A DNA stretch of 64,000 nucleotides from Sclerodactyla briareus (Eukaryota; Echinodermata; Holothuroidea; Dendrochirotida; Sclerodactylidae): positions 113,501-177,500 of the forward strand of contig JAODTK010003743.1 of NCBI GenBank assembly GCA_026419785.1, read 5' to 3'. A program made the position numbers and the translations under genes. The first letter of the stretch is position 1; every line of letters begins with the position of its first letter. A model generated the notes under the pieces. The model was not told the origin of the DNA. It did not search any database and saw only the letters and a program-made list of their open reading frames with translations. Below are positions 13,441 to 27,293 of the stretch, piece after piece.

Positions 13441-13671
13441 CCACCAGTTGCACTGGCTAAGCTTGTTGCTGTCCGCCGCATTGGCTCGAGACGCAGCCTC
13501 CCTTGTCTGGCCTTGTAAACCCGGCCACAAGGTTACAACTGTTTACACTTAGTGACAGCGACGAAAGCGTTTGCATGACGTCACATTGAAATGCCGACTA
13601 GTGCAACTCTGTATAGTTAACAGTGTATTGCGAAATACCATGATATATGATATTATTAACAGTAGTAGCAG

Positions 13672-13845
13672 TTTCGATATACGTGGGACGGGTTTCTGTC
13701 ATCTGAGGTCACAGCTATCCTTCAAGGGTTTCCTGTTGCCCCAGATCCCTTGTTCAGAGACAAACCTCACGCTGTCCTCGACATCCTGGGTCTCCCCACG
13801 CTCCCTGACAGTTTGAGCGATGAAAGAGTTCTCACACTACAATAA
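13672..13845 (+). CDS. Candidate terminal exon, unknown protein
   Basis: After a possible acceptor (AGTAGTAGCAG) one frame runs 57 codons to a TAA at 13843-13845. Third positions are markedly enriched in C and G compared with the surroundings. The peptide begins FRYTWDGFLSSE and contains DPLFRDKPHAVLDILGLP, a pattern that vaguely recalls the C-terminal part of some sulfotransferases. I would not assign that function. No upstream exon was identified. It sits just 3' of a SINE and 5' of a hAT-like MITE. Confidence 0.35.
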   Translation, partial: FRYTWDGFLSSEVTAILQGFPVAPDPLFRDKPHAVLDILGLPTLPDSLSDERVLTLQ

Positions 13846-14041
13846 TCTAAAATAACCCGAACTGCGCGCAAAAAGTATCAGTGACTGCGCAAAGAGATAT
13901 CACTATTTTTTCAGCGCCAGTGAGCAGCTTGCAATATCTCTCAGTCATTCGTTCAACTCCCATTTTTGTGTGGGCATACACCTAAGATATGATTACGATT
14001 TGGAAATTTCCGAACATATACCACGCACAGAATGTCCTTTA

Positions 14042-14336
14042 CAGTGGCGTACCCTCGTTGGGGGAGGGGGGAGGGGGGGGGGGGGGGTTCGGAATCCCCC
14101 ATGACCCGAGTGATTAAAAAAAATGGCCCGCCGAAAACTGTTTTTTTGCCGTTCAGTAGAGGTTTCACAGCGTTATTTGCAAACATTGCAGCAGCATTGT
14201 CTAGGGGCCAATAGAGTGTACTTATTGCCAATAGGAGTGTGAAAGCCATATATGAGGCGCACTTCCTGGGTTCCGACCTCAACCCCCCCCCCCCCCCTTC
14301 ACACCCATAACGTACAAACCTCTCAGTACGCGCCTG
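14042..14336. mobile_element. Short hAT-like MITE
   Basis: The left end is CAGTGGCGTACC at 14042. The right end, GTACGCGCCTG at 14326-14336, is its imperfect inverse. Long G and C runs lie just inside each end. The flanking 8-mers GTCCTTTA and TTTTTTTA match at five of eight positions, compatible with an old hAT duplication but not proof. There is no coding sequence. Confidence 0.4.
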
Positions 14337-14939
14337 TTTTTTTACACAATGTATAACCTACGATTTCACTCCCGGAACATTAAAATACCACAGGTTGTTA
14401 AGTAATGTAGAAACTCAATAACTTTCAAGTGTAAAAATTGAACCAATGTGTTATTACGAAGCATACCTCTTTAGTTTCAAACTATGAATGCCGATATCCC
14501 TCTCACAGCGTCATATTTGACGTGGACTGTTCGCGTGTGCAGCTTCACTCATATTTTATAGTTAAGCAGTTCGCTCGTTCTGTGAAGACGGTCGTCTATG
14601 AGAGGTTTATGCGGGGATCGACGAACTTTCCTCAGAATCGTTCCATTACCGTCAGAGGATTTCCTTCTCGCTTCTACAAGTACATACGATTGCGTGATGA
14701 AAGTTATTATTACAAAAATCATGCTACTATTTCGCCAGACTACTGTCAACTCGGATTCGTTGGGATTCCTATCGATAGCGATGAACTGCTCTAGACGGGA
14801 TTTCATCAGGTTCTCAGTAATTACGACACTGAAGAATTTCTAATCACGACTCGGAGAAAGATCCTGAGGGACTCTTCTTGCCCCTGCGAGATGTAAGGGG
14901 CAAGGATCCCCCCCCCCCCCCAAAAAAAAAAAAAACACG

Positions 14940-17900
14940 TGGCGGAAATTCTGATCTAAAGGAGTACTCTGAGACTGCTGCTCTGTGTCGGGAGTGAATT
15001 TTGACAGGTTCGATTTTTTTCAGCCAGCACTATTCGTCGACATGGGTTGAAAAAAATCCAGAGTAGGAGAGTATCAGATCACACTGTATGGACACGAGAC
15101 GTTAACAACCTAACACCGTGAGCGGGATACGATACCAGGGGCCAGCACAGAGGACGACACTGGAAGCATGCTTTGCGTGGCGTGAACTGAAAGTTATTTG
15201 TGAACTGCTGTAATCAATTGTGTTTAATTGTTGCCAAATTCAGTACCACAATCTGCCAAAGTTTCCAATGTAGCTAATTCCTTACATACCGGTTTATACT
15301 TGTTAATGTCAGAAACATATCAGCGGTTTCTTTTGAACCCTTGTGTGAAATTTTCCAGGTATTGTCTCACTTACAGTGTGGCTTATCTAGCCAGGGAGAA
15401 ACTCGGAGTTACAACTAAAGGGGAGGCCAATCCCTCGGAGGTTGAGACGATCGCTGTCCTCTCTTGACCAAAATTCAAGTTGACACACGACCACTGTTCT
15501 TCAAATATCATTCTGACATACTGTTGCAGATGTCACGCTCAAACTGGCAGAACGCCATAAATAATAGAATTCGTCCTCCATGCTGCATACCTCCAAGCTG
15601 CATACCTAACTGAAACTTGTTACATGCCTATAATCTTTGAATACCGTCCTGACATGCAAGCTTTGTGGCGTTAGCCTATCGACGTTAATGACCTTCAACT
15701 GATACCAAACAGGCCTTTTCCTCAACCTACCTTTCTAATTTGGACTTGCTACATGCTTGCGTCCCTCAGCTGTCAAGCTGACAAACTTTTTGTGGGTTTG
15801 TTCTCTCATGACCATAAATGACCTTGATCTGATGTCGGAAATAAATAATGTCACTATAACGTAGCAATCAAACATATATGACTCTATCGTAACGAACGTC
15901 GTCCTCGAAGTGACGGGGGCATTTTATATTTCAACTAGGCAAACATAAATGTCACTGTCCTCGTCCAGATGGTGGGAACATACCGGTACCGTAATAATCT
16001 TGACCTATATCAAGTAGAGTTACGTGAATAATTTGCATAAAACACTTGATCCCAACGAATTCAGTCTTCCATGCTCCAAGAAAGTTGGCCCGTGATATTA
16101 GAATCGTTGGAGTATTCTCAAAATAAATCAACTGTGTGTTTGGCTTTGCACTCCCAAGCGAAGGCGCAATTCCTAAGAGATGAATTAGGAACCCGTGGAG
16201 CATATCTGGAGGCCACAGTTTCGTACGTAAAGTTAGTTAGTGACTGAAATTCCAGAGTGGCTTTGAATGTTGTTATTTTTCGGGATTCGGACGGACCGGT
16301 TTTGCTTAACGTTGTTAAGCAAATCCAATAAATAATCTCTTCGTTGACACAAATTACACATGGCATTTCTCTTCTGCCCTTCTGGAAAGTGTGTGGTTGC
16401 ATTTCCGATGAAGAACAAACAAACAAACTCTCATTTGAATGATCAGCAAGCACGACGTAGCTTGTGGATTATACCATCTGAGTATATAGTTCAACTGGAG
16501 TATTTGGCTGCAATTTCACCAGACGAGAGTGGTTAAGATCTTGGCGGAACTTGTGACCTGTGGTCAACTAAAAATGGTAGGTTGCCTAATCCTAATGATG
16601 TTTTTGGGTCAGGCTTACTCTGCTCTCGAATGAGGTCAATTGATTGTGTAAGTCGATGAATCTGCCGACTGTGGTAATGGGACCAATTGCCAATTCTGTC
16701 ACCAGTGAATGAAATAAATATTGGGTGAGTGGAGAATTTTAACACGTTACGTCGTCTTGGGGACATATTCGACGTATCGCCTTCGCGCGGTCTGGTTGAA
16801 GGCCGGGCAAGTATGTCTTGAAACTATCCGATCGAGAGTCGGGAGCGGAACCTGTGGAGGCGGGGGAGGGGGTTAAGCTCCTGTATAGGCGAGACCCCTC
16901 CCTCCGCTGTCGGGGAGAAGTACGAATGACAGGCGAGGGTTTCCTAGCCAAATATCCAACATTTTAGATTAGGTTGCTTAGTCGAGTGGGCACTGTTTGG
17001 CGCAAGGCCCTCAAGGCACCTCCATATATGCTTCCCGCTTTCACTACCTGCCGCCAAGTGCCTGCAGTTGCAGTACGCAGTATTTAGAGAAGAAAAACAA
17101 AACTGGTTCTTGCTGCAGAGGGTGAGGGTCGTGAGACAGGTGCACGCCGGCGCAATAGGCGACCGCTCCCCTGTCAGAGGACCCCTGCCGTCTTCTAATC
17201 AGTCTGATCTCCTTTGACGTCACGCACTGACTCTTCGACAGTGCCTGAGCAGTTCTAACTATGAACCTATATTAACCATACACATGGGATGGACAGTTTT
17301 CGTATATAGTAGGAGGTCTTATTGCGGAAACCAATCATAGTGTCCACTCTCGGGTGAGAACATTATTTCTTACACATATGTTTTTAGGACTTTGAAGAAT
17401 TTAAGTTGATGAACCGACATATTGGTGACTAACTGAATTCGAGAGACTATTCTGGGCTTCAGGGTTGATCACTTCTAGCCGCAATGGAAACACCTTGATG
17501 ATTTATTTCGGACCCGCTATTTTTGGCCATTTTGCTATTATTTCGAATCAACGGACCTGATTTATGGTCGAGGTATCCAACAGATTTACTCTGGTGAAAC
17601 TCGTCTCGGAATACATACGACTGCCAACCACTTCCGTGGAAATTTTAGTAATATTCAATTTGAACTGAAAATTCATGTATCAATGGTCAACCACTCCTCA
17701 GACTTATTTGCTTCATTAGGTTTTGTTTTCTCCGGGCGTCACATTCTATTCCACAATAACCGACACTGATATCAGAAAATATAAATTTCGCCAGATCCAA
17801 GAGTGACGTAGTCTGCACATCATCTGCGGGTGGGTACACAGTAAAATGTGGTAGTAGCATGCCTTTTTTTTTATAGCAAACTGGCTCTGAAAAAACTGTG

Positions 17901-18580
17901 CATCAATTCACGGAATAGAAGGGTTAGGAACAGTCATCGATTCCAGTGCAAACGGTTGTCGAAGACTGCAGATATATCATACCCTAATTCTCTTCCATGG
18001 GTGCAAACTACGTCGGCATCCTTCAATAGAATCAGTTAGGCGATTGCATGATGAATGGAAATCCTTCCCACAAATTTCACAGTGCTGAACGCTCATTCAG
18101 ATAAACTAAATATCGAGATTGTGTACTCAGTACGAACCACTACTGTATGCTCTGTCTGTATCAATCTCTGGCTCTATCAATAATATAATGTCTGGATACA
18201 GTATATCGATCCACAACAGTACTTTCCAGATGCCTCATTATGGGGCTGGATGGTGATAAGAGCAACATATAGTGTGTCCTATTCCAGACTTCGCCATCAG
18301 ATGAAGCCAGCTTGTGTGTTGCTTCCACTTCCAAGGTTTGTTAATAAATATGATTCAAAATTCGGTAGGTTAGAAAGCAGCAAATAGAACTAGGGGAAGA
18401 ACAGTCATACTGCTATTTGGCAAGGTGCTTAATGAGAATGACATGACTTGCTGAGACTGTAGGCAGCATGTCTGATGTTTGATACCACACTCTAATAGCT
18501 CTGAGCTGTTAACATAGCATAATCGTCAGTGATCGTGTATGTTGTAGCGATTCCCAGCTGCCGGATTTCCACGAAAACAG
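14940..18580. other. Unassigned sequence
   Basis: No gene or mobile element can be named. A minus-strand open frame at 16118-16453 and a plus-strand one at 15228-15467 lack family features. Confidence 0.4.
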
Positions 18581-18589
18581 TTTATCGGA

Positions 18590-19530
18590 GCCATTTTAGA
18601 TATCAGGATGGGAGTCAGGAAAGGAAATAAATTTATGGAACCCTTAACCCTTGGACCTTGGGTTTTTTCAATTCCCATAGATCAAGGGTAAAAAGTGATG
18701 AATAGCTCGGAATCTAAGTTGACTGCCATCAAAGTTACCTACCAAGGTGTTCCCACGGTTACCCCGAGAACGAGTCCAAGAGGGTCTGTTGATTTTGTCG
18801 GCCACTAATATATGAGATCAGCTACAAAATGCAATTGAAAAACTCCCAAATCTCCTCAGTTACCTCGATTCAATAAATATTACGTCGTCCGAGCGATATA
18901 TAAGCCGTGTACGGAGTTGTAATTTAATTTGAATGGCGGCCATACGGAAATTCAAAATGTCGGCCATAAAAATCCCTCATCGTAGTATGGTGGCCAGCAG
19001 TGACTAGGCCCATGATAGTCTTTTGAGCAGAGATGGGTCCTCAGAGGCCGCCATATTGGAGTATAAAATGGCGGCCATGAAGGGACTAACGATATTAATT
19101 TATTTGTTGCCCTCCTGATTATGGTTGCCCTACAGCCTTGCTATCCTGGTTCCGATCAAAAAAAAAAACTTTTTCATGTCGGCCAAATTGAAATCCAAAA
19201 TGGCGGCTCTGAAAGTGACCGATCAACGTGTTTCAATAGCGACGACTAAATAGCCAGGTGTGGAATAGTCTGGTCATTCCAGTGACTACCAATATGTGAG
19301 CCCAATTACCTCGATTCGATGAGAATAGGTCTTCAGTGGCCGCCAAATTCAAGATGACGGGTCTGCAGGAGATGTGATCAGGTGAACATTGTCTGTTGAC
19401 CTCCGAATATGAAGGTTAACGCTGAAATCAGATCTAAATTCATCTCAGACAGATAGCCTCAAAACAGAAACAGTCTGAATCACAGCTATGTTGAAATCGT
19501 GGCAAACTGGCGGCCGCAATAATGACCCAG
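18590..19530. repeat. Degenerate repeat region with GGCGGCCAT words
   Basis: Words such as AAAATGGCGGCCATGAA, GTCGGCCATAAAA, GTGGCCGCCA and TTACCTCGATTC recur (for example near 18860, 18960, 19065, 19200, 19308 and 19340), with alternating orientation. The array has diverged. Similar ATGGCGGC...GCCGCCAT words occur in the long terminal repeats at 54.9 and 59.5 kb, so it may derive from a related transposon end. Confidence 0.5.
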
Positions 19531-20149
19531 TAAAGTTTTTCATCAAATCTTTATGGTCCCCAATTACATAGATACAAAAATTCATGCTTTAACTCGGGAG
19601 TGTACCCCCCATGCACCAAGATCCTCTACTAATAAACGTTCGTAACATCTGGCCAGTTACACTCTAGCGAGATTGTGTTAGTGACAACCTCAGCAATTAT
19701 AAGAACATATTTCGTACAACAACGAACTGCTTTATTCTCGCGGAATTGGTTATAGTAATCTAGAAATTGTTATTGTCCCGATTTTCTTATGTTCATAGTC
19801 AGAGCACAATTATCCTTGTCGAACAGTTGAGAAAACCCATGAATGTTGGGCTTGCGAGAAAGAAGAAAGAAAAGAATAAACATCATATACTGTATTTCAG
19901 GCATTGGTTGACATTTACTTGGTCAATGCTATCGATTAAAGACTAACATGCATGTCAGTATATTTCACCATGAACCATGGAAGTAAGAAGAATGAACTAT
20001 CTACAATAGAATCTTTGTTATTCCTTGAATTGAGAGGAGCAGGGTCGGTCTCGTTAGCGTATCCGTCCAGAGGACTTTCTTCCTTCCTTCCATCGCCAGA
20101 GTTCACCATCGAGATTTACATAGTTGTGTTTGTCGCGGGAATTCTACTG

Positions 20150-22961
20150 ACGGTGCTGCCACGCCACCTCTCCGCACCGCTAGCCCGGCTCAATCTGAAG
20201 AGGGCTGTCCGGTTTGGTTCCTGGAACATCCTCTCGCTTCATAGATGCCCGTTTGCCTGTCTTGTCAGAGAAGCTTAGTAGGCTAGACATTGGAACGGCA
20301 GCTCTCTCTTAGGCTGTTAGGTGCGCCGGCCGGGATCAGACGGGATCACTGTAGGTGGCTACCCTAATATTGGTCCGGCCGCGACGATAGTCGGCGTACT
20401 CAGGGGGTTGCGGTTGCTGTGGCCAGCCACCTAGTTCCCTTGGTACCACAGGTAACACCGGTCAACGAACGTGTAATTTGTCTGCGGATCACCACCAGTG
20501 TGAGTGTTTTATCTATTATCGCAGTGTATTCTCCGACCGGGGTAAGCGATGACTTGGTAAAAGAAGCGTTCTACGCTCAACTCAGTTCCGTGTTAAATAC
20601 TGTTCCCACTTTCGTCATTCTGGTGATTTCAATGCCTCCACTGTGTCATGGCTATGAATTATGTCTAGGCCCGCATGAATCCGGCAGCCGTGATGATAAC
20701 AGTCTTCGGCTACTTGACTTCCCTAGATGTCGGGGCCTTAAAATGGCTGGTTCTTGGTTACAAAAATATGATGCGAGGCCCGGACTTGGTACTCCAGTGA
20801 TGGTGTTACTGTCAAGGAGATTGATCATGTACTCATAGATGGGAGATGGAGGATGTTCACGAACTGCAGGACTTTTAGGGGTGCCCAGATATTCCCAACT
20901 GATCACAGGTTGCTGGTCATTGCACTCAGGCTCACTTTCAAAATCCCAAGAAAAGCTGACGTGAGCCAATGAGGAATCGTAGCTACAATGTATGCTGACA
21001 AGCTGGGAAGCCGTTTGAGGGCTGGAAGCGTATGGGGACTCTGAGCAGGGTATGGGCAAACTTCAAAGCCTACATCCCCAAGACAGCAAAGGAGTGCATC
21101 CTGGAGCGTCCAAGGAGGACCACTGGGGCACTTACTAGGGAAACAGTCGAAGCCATCGAGCGGAGCCGCCAGGCCAGGCTCAGTGACAAAACTCATGGTG
21201 CTAGGGAGCTCCGGCGCGCAGCACAGAAAGCGTTGCGACGCGACCGCGAGGTGGAGGTCCAGCGTCTCCGTTCGTTCTTGGAGAGGACACCGGGCAACGG
21301 GGCCTCGCAGCCGGCTTAAAGAGCGATTCATAGACTCCGCAACTCAGCCGCTGTAGTGCGGTATCCAGCTGTCAAGGCAGATGACGGCAGGTTCTTGATC
21401 GAGGAATCCAATGTAAGAGCACGTTGGGCTGGGTATTTCGAGGATTTTCAAAAAGTCGAGCCCCCATACCTGGAAATTCAAATGGATAATGTTGCACCTC
21501 TATTGGCCGAACCTCCTGTAGACTGAAGGGCGGGAAAGCTACCGGGGTCTGTATCATACATCCAGAGATGCCCTGGACGGGTGACTAGGCTGCCCAAGTT
21601 GTTGCATGGCCTCATTGCTCTGTTTGGAGCACCGGTGTCATCCCAACTGACTGGACTTGTAGTTCCAATCTGGTAAGGGAAGGGTGATACTCATGGACTG
21701 CAATAACTATAGAAGTCCACCGTCGCATCTTGGCTTTCCGTGTCCTATCTGAGCGGATGCATTAATTTCGGTAGAGCTTTCTCGTGGCCTATATCGATTT
21801 CCGCAAGGCCTTCGACTCTGTGTGAAGGGAGGCTCTCTGGAGAATTCTCTAGCAGCGTGGTGTGCCAACCAGCCTTGTACACATGATATCCTCTCTGTAT
21901 TCTGGAGTAAGCTGTGAAGTGTGCTGGTGGAGTCTCTGACTTTCCCCCGTTGTCACGGGTATGAGAACAATTGTATGGACTGGATTATGAAGAGGGTAGT
22001 ACCGGATAGTACCGGCTGTGGGTCTTATTCGGGGAAGTCAGGTTTACTGACCTGGACTTTGCGGATGATGCTGCATTACTTGCCGAATTTGTGGATTCTC
22101 CGGTTGATGCCCTTGGAACACATAGTCCGGGAGGCAAATCCTTCAGGTGTAATGGATCAATACTAAAATCCAGTCTTCGGTGGAATTTTGGACAGTGCGT
22201 TAGCCGGGTCTGTCCAGGTGTTGGACGAGAACGTTAGTCACCAGGTCATGTGTTTACCTCAGCAGTGTCATTAGTGACTCTGCTTCTTGCGAGCCTGAGA
22301 TGAGTAGACGCCTTGGACTGGCATATGGAGTCATGAATCACTGGATAGTGGTGTCTGGCAATCGCGTTATCTGAGCAAAGAACCGAGCTCCGTGTTCTTG
22401 GCTTCATTGTGCTTCCAGTCGTCTATATTCTAGTGAAGCCTGGACGCTCACTGCTGGGCTGAGACAGCGATTGAATTCCTTTTTGACTACCTCACTTCGT
22501 CGCTTTTATGGTTACCGCTGGCTGGTGAAGCCTGGACGCTCACTGCTGGGCTGAGACAGCGATTGAATTCCTTTTTGACTACCTCACTTCGTCGCTTTTA
22601 TGGTTACCGCTGGCTGGATCACGTATCTATGCCAGGGTTCTCGGTCTCGGGGAGGCGGGGAGGGTGATGGTTAGCTGCCTGATTGGCGATCGCCTGCAGC
22701 GCTTCTTTTGGCATATAGCGCACTTCTCGGCGGACGATCCTGCCCACCGCGTCCTGTGTGAACAAGATTCGGTGGGTTGAGGCTGACCGGCGGGACGCCC
22801 TCTTAGCTAATGGTTGGCCACAGCTTCGTGGGTACTTCGGGAAGTTGGGAGGGATGGGCCAGGCACAGGCCTGGTTGCTTGCTTAGAGGAGGCCGGGCGA
22901 TTGGAATCGGCGGATTGACGCGGCTAGGCGCCTTCAGACATGTGCTCCCATGACTGAGTGA
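20150..22961 (+). pseudogene. Non-LTR retrotransposon, near full-length ORF2, broken
   Basis: Translation over all three frames recovers the expected order for a LINE pol protein. The N-terminal APE endonuclease starts with RFGSWNILSL at 20210-20236, followed by RLDIGTAALS and a D-H-R-L block near 20900. The reverse transcriptase shows AYIDFRKAFDSV at 21787-21822 and the catalytic LDFADDAALLAE around 22052-22085. The C-terminal block includes L-Y-S-S-E-A-W-T near 22425 and ends WNRRIDAARRLQ...MTE with a TGA at 22959-22961. The style matches elements often mis-annotated as craniofacial development protein 2-like, probably RTE-like. Many stops and frameshifts show it is inactive. The expected fingers segment of RT near 21600-21780 is poorly conserved. 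Confidence 0.85.
22433..22616 (+). repeat. 92-bp direct tandem duplication inside the LINE
   Basis: The sequence from GTGAAGCCTGGACGC at 22433 to the base before 22525 is repeated exactly from 22525 to 22616. The period of 92 is not a multiple of three, so it shifts the pol frame after the block encoding S-E-A-W-T. It arose after insertion, or is a local assembly duplication. Confidence 0.9.
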
Positions 22962-22969
22962 GTTAAATT

Positions 22970-25830
22970 CTGGGTATTTCGATACCTCGTGGGAAAAGAG
23001 TAAAATAAAAACACATACATGTACATAGCGCTTCAACACTGTCTAGTCCCACCAGCGGACAGAAGCGTACAGTAGCGTATAATAATAAAAAATAAGCAAT
23101 ATGTCTACATTTATAATGTGTAGAATACAACGGTTTCGGTATACGAGAAAAAAAAAACAGAAACAATAGATACCAAGACATCGAAGGAACAAGAAACTTT
23201 TATAGTTAGTAAGTTAATCATTCATCTCCCAGTGTACGCAAAAATTACAGAGGATTGTTGAATCGAGCAAGTGAAGCAAAACGATATAAACCTATGAACA
23301 GTACACCAATGAAACCAACCTCGTACCAATAATAATAATCTTCTTCCCGGATTCTCAGGGTTTCACAAAGTAACTATTCATAGCAAAAACCACTCCACGA
23401 ACCTAAGAAGTCTCATTTTGCTGCCAGAAACCCGGCCAGCTACGATAGTCAACGAACTCCTTCCACTACAAAACACCACGTGTTCGGTACTTTGAATTTT
23501 TGGCGACGGCCTTCCTGGTGAGGTCGTGCCGTCTATCTACTCTTCCCAACTGCTGGATAATGTAACGATCATTCATATTCGCTTGCAAAATACCCTGTGG
23601 TACCCTTAGCAAGGTCATTCGTATAAATTGAGGAATACATAAACCGGTTCAACGTGGCGTATGAACGCGATTTCACACGATCTGAGAGCAACACCTCTAG
23701 TTTTCTCTCCTCCATATACTTGGTGAAGCAAGTTGTGGGAGCGGCCACAGAGAGGGCTCTATCACCATACATTGTTGTGTGCGGGGGCCTTGTTTCGATA
23801 AACGCTGATTTGAGGATAAAAAAAATGCGTGTGTACCAATGAGTAGACCATAAGAATTGTGGTCTGGAAAACCAAGCAACGAATGTATGGACTAGACTTT
23901 CCGTGGATTTCTGATTCAAGCCTGTCTGCAAGCGTTCAATTCTTAATTCACAAACGAGGCATTACGACAAATATGGCGAACGGGCTTTACAAGTGGCATC
24001 GTATCATTTGAAATTACGCCAAAATGGGAACATCCCAAATATTCAGCTATATTGACACCGCGAAGTTACAGGTTGCAGCTAAAACACTTTCAATATTGAT
24101 CTCGTGTTTTGAACATTGAGCATATATTATTATGGTAATTGAGAACCAACCGTGCATATAAAGTCACACTTGCTGTTTGTTCGCTGTGACACCAGTGACA
24201 ACAGCCTGTTTATAGTGAAATAAGAAGTGATAACGATTTTTTTTTACCTAACAGGGGAGACGCGGTGTAGTTTTGCATCAACAGTGCGACACAGCCTTTA
24301 TCGTGTTGTTCCATCATGAACAATATTCAGCTTATTGGCGGGTAACGTACCCATCTAAGGCGACCGGTTAACATAGGTTTCATAGTAAACACATAGTATG
24401 GAGTATATACAACAGTAATCTGCCCATATGATCTTCAGAGAAAATCTTGAGGAAATGACATTTGAGGAATTCGTTCCTGATCATGACCCACTAATAAATT
24501 TAAAATCGGCATACAGAAACGTAGGGACCATCAATACTCTAAAAACGACTGGGTCGAAAATTACCCAGAATTGGGTCAGGAGGATATCAAACCATTTTCT
24601 GGGTCAATTTGTTCGGCTCCCTTCTGACACATTTATGGGTCAATTCGACCCAAATTCTTTTCTGTTTTCAGTGTCTACTCACCATGTGCAAGTACCTTCC
24701 CCAACAAGAGGACAACGTACCTTATGAATATTGATGAGGACCAACAATACGTCACCGGGATAACTTTTTTTCCCTGATCCTCACTGATGAACAGGATCAA
24801 GAAAAATTCATATCTATGATGGAGAGCTATCAGCTCTTGAAAAGTTTATTCCTAACCCCGCTCACTAATGAATGATATTGAGATTACCACCAACTCCAAA
24901 GATTAGATTAGATTGGATTAGTTTAGCACCACTAACCACGGAGAATCACATCTAAGAATGGAAACAGTATACTCCCTGCTCTTTCAGTGTTTACAAGAAT
25001 ATGTTGAGTGAAAATATTTGCAGCCCCACCGCGATAATAATGAGGAAAAAACACTACCTGACTACAGTGCCATAGTACCATATGCGTTCCTCACTGATGT
25101 CACCATGTTTGAGGTCATTCTGGCTGCATGGACGCCCAGTTTATTGCATTAACCATTTCCCCCTCCCAAGTATACAACAGCAATTTCTTCGCTCGTCTAC
25201 CCACCGCGTTTACGATGATTTTCCAGTGCAACGTTTTGTGAACATGTTCCTTATAACCTTTGTTGTGGACCAACGAAAAATAGAGTAACTGTTGCCCCGG
25301 ACATGTTTGGAAGAAATCAGACCTACAGATATCGGGATATCGATATTGTATCATTTCAAGCTCCATCTACCCATGATATTGTTTAGATCGGTTTCAAAAG
25401 CAACAGGGACGACTCAAGTATAGAGGCAATGCCCCATTTCGTCCTTAACTAATCCTGTTTACAAGCCATCACATCGCAACAATGCACGGGAAAAAACACA
25501 CGCCAAGGAATAAACAAGGAGCCAATCACAAGTGTCTTGCCTGGTTTGCTCGATTAGTGAACTTCGGAATTTCGCATTATTTATGCAAATTAGACACCTA
25601 ATATCCTACGGTGACCTGGCTTACCCTAAATTCAGGCAATCAGAGATAGTGATCAGGTTGAGCGCAATAAGATGAACTATTGTTAGGACGTGCGTATTGC
25701 ACCATCTGGCTGAAATTCCTGACTGGGCAGGGTTTAGAACACACAATCCTAATGCAATGACCTGGGAAAAGTAGGTCCAACGTTCCTCAGTTTCATCTTG
25801 CTGACGTGTTAGGTTGATTCTCACGAAAAT
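22970..25830. other. Unassigned sequence, possible LINE scrap at 23.7 kb
   Basis: The minus strand at about 23700-23780 reads TTMYGDRALSVAAP, which resembles the G-D-R-A-F-S-V-A-A-P motif near the end of CR1/L2-like polymerases. The rest of the frame does not support it. Several TGGGTCA words cluster at 24540-24660. Nothing else is recognisable. Confidence 0.3.
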
Positions 25831-25839
25831 TGAGGGCGG

Positions 25840-27293
25840 CAGTGGCGTAGCCAGAATTTTTTTTAGTAGAGGGGCCATGGGGGTGCCGGGGTCTGGGATT
25901 GGGGGGGGGGGGCAAGGCCAATTGAATTCAATTTGTTTACCATCTAAGCGGAGCGCCACCACGAGTTGGCGCGTAGCGTACACTAAAATGTTTGGTCTGA
26001 AGAGACCTCCCAGATGGCCGGAAACTGCATTTCTCTTGTATTTTGTTGAAGAAGCACAACCAAAAAATTAAGAAATGATCGTTTCCGCTTTTTTTTCTGG
26101 AGAAACTCCTGATGGTCATTTAATGAAGCTCTGTGTTGAACCCACTTTAACTTTAGTACTAAGAGGACAATTTTGCAAGTAGTGATTCGAAATATACTAT
26201 ATTTTTGTGTCGTTGATGGACAAAAATGTTCTACTGCGCGTATGGAATTTGACCCTTTTCATACATACCATAAGTGTTCAGATTAGCCATGGCTCTACCA
26301 AAAGCTCATACTTAATACATGCATGATGAATAAAATGAACTATTATTGTTTTGGATGAATCCGAGGTCCACCCTTGCAACAACAGGAGTGCAGCATCAAT
26401 TGCCCAGATCAAACCAGATGAGTGTGTAGAGCTTTCTTAGGGGGTACAAGAACTACATTACTTTTGGTGTGCGTAAATATGGGTCATTTCGAGGAGAAAG
26501 AAGATTGTGAGGATGTATTTCTGGCCAACATCGGATTAGCCCAGAAGCTTGTCTAGAATGCCTGGGTCCCAGCCTTGAAATTTGTTTTCCTACTGAAGTG
26601 GTACAGGATACTGTGGTGTAGAATGAGAGCAATTCTTAGAGAAAATTATGAAAAAGTTAAATTGTTCCCAATTTTGGTGTATATATAATTACGATAACAC
26701 GATCCCACCAACATGCCATTTACAGTTGTCTCTCAATCCCCATGGTGAGTAAAAGTAATTGTGGCACCTTATAGCACAATACTTTTAACAGGGGTGGGTA
26801 CAACTCTTACTGTGCATGTGTCTTGTCATAATGAGTGCATGATCCCCGTTGTTTCGGGATCATAGCAACAATCTCGTTTACACGATAAGGCTAGAATGCA
26901 GTTTTTGCAGTCAAGAAATCTTTAAGCCTTTTGGCACTTTGAGTTGAACCATGGTCAAATGGTCGAGGTTTGGTATGAAAAGCCATTGTGCACTGAATGT
27001 TTATACTACTGCGTGTATGGTCGTTTGAGACTGAGAAAAAGTGAACCCCGCTTGATGTGCGAGACATTTTTGCTAATTTTTAATGACAGTTTGGTTGTGA
27101 AATAAAGTCACTTAATAAAATTTAGTCAATTGTTGTGGTTTGAAATGAAACAGAGGATAACCCTTTGGTAAAGAAGTGTTTTCCATCTCAGTGGGGGTGG
27201 GGAGGGGGGGGGGAGGGTGGGTGGGTGTGGGGGCAATGCGGGGGGAGCGATTTCATGACGGCCCCCCCCCCGGCCCCCGGAGCTACGCCACTG
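25840..27293. mobile_element. Non-autonomous hAT-like DNA transposon
   Basis: The ends are perfect 12-bp inverted repeats, CAGTGGCGTAGC at 25840 and GCTACGCCACTG ending at 27293. The flanking 8-mers GAGGGCGG (25832-25839) and GGAGGCGG (27294-27301) match at six positions, in keeping with a hAT 8-bp target duplication. G-rich runs lie just inside both ends. The 1.4 kb interior has no transposase. It carries segments (26810-26920) related to the 310-bp satellite at 37.8 kb, such as GAGTGCATGATCC and TTTACACGATA. It sits about 275 bp past the stop codon of the receptor gene. Confidence 0.75.

Noticed and set aside
14438..14843. Overlapping open frames on both strands resembling a receptor segment
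   Set aside because: No domain consensus and open in several frames by low stop density.
23569..23931. Minus-strand frame with GDRALSVAAP, possible CR1/L2 end
   Set aside because: Only ten residues match the LINE motif and the following W-N-S-L-P block is absent.
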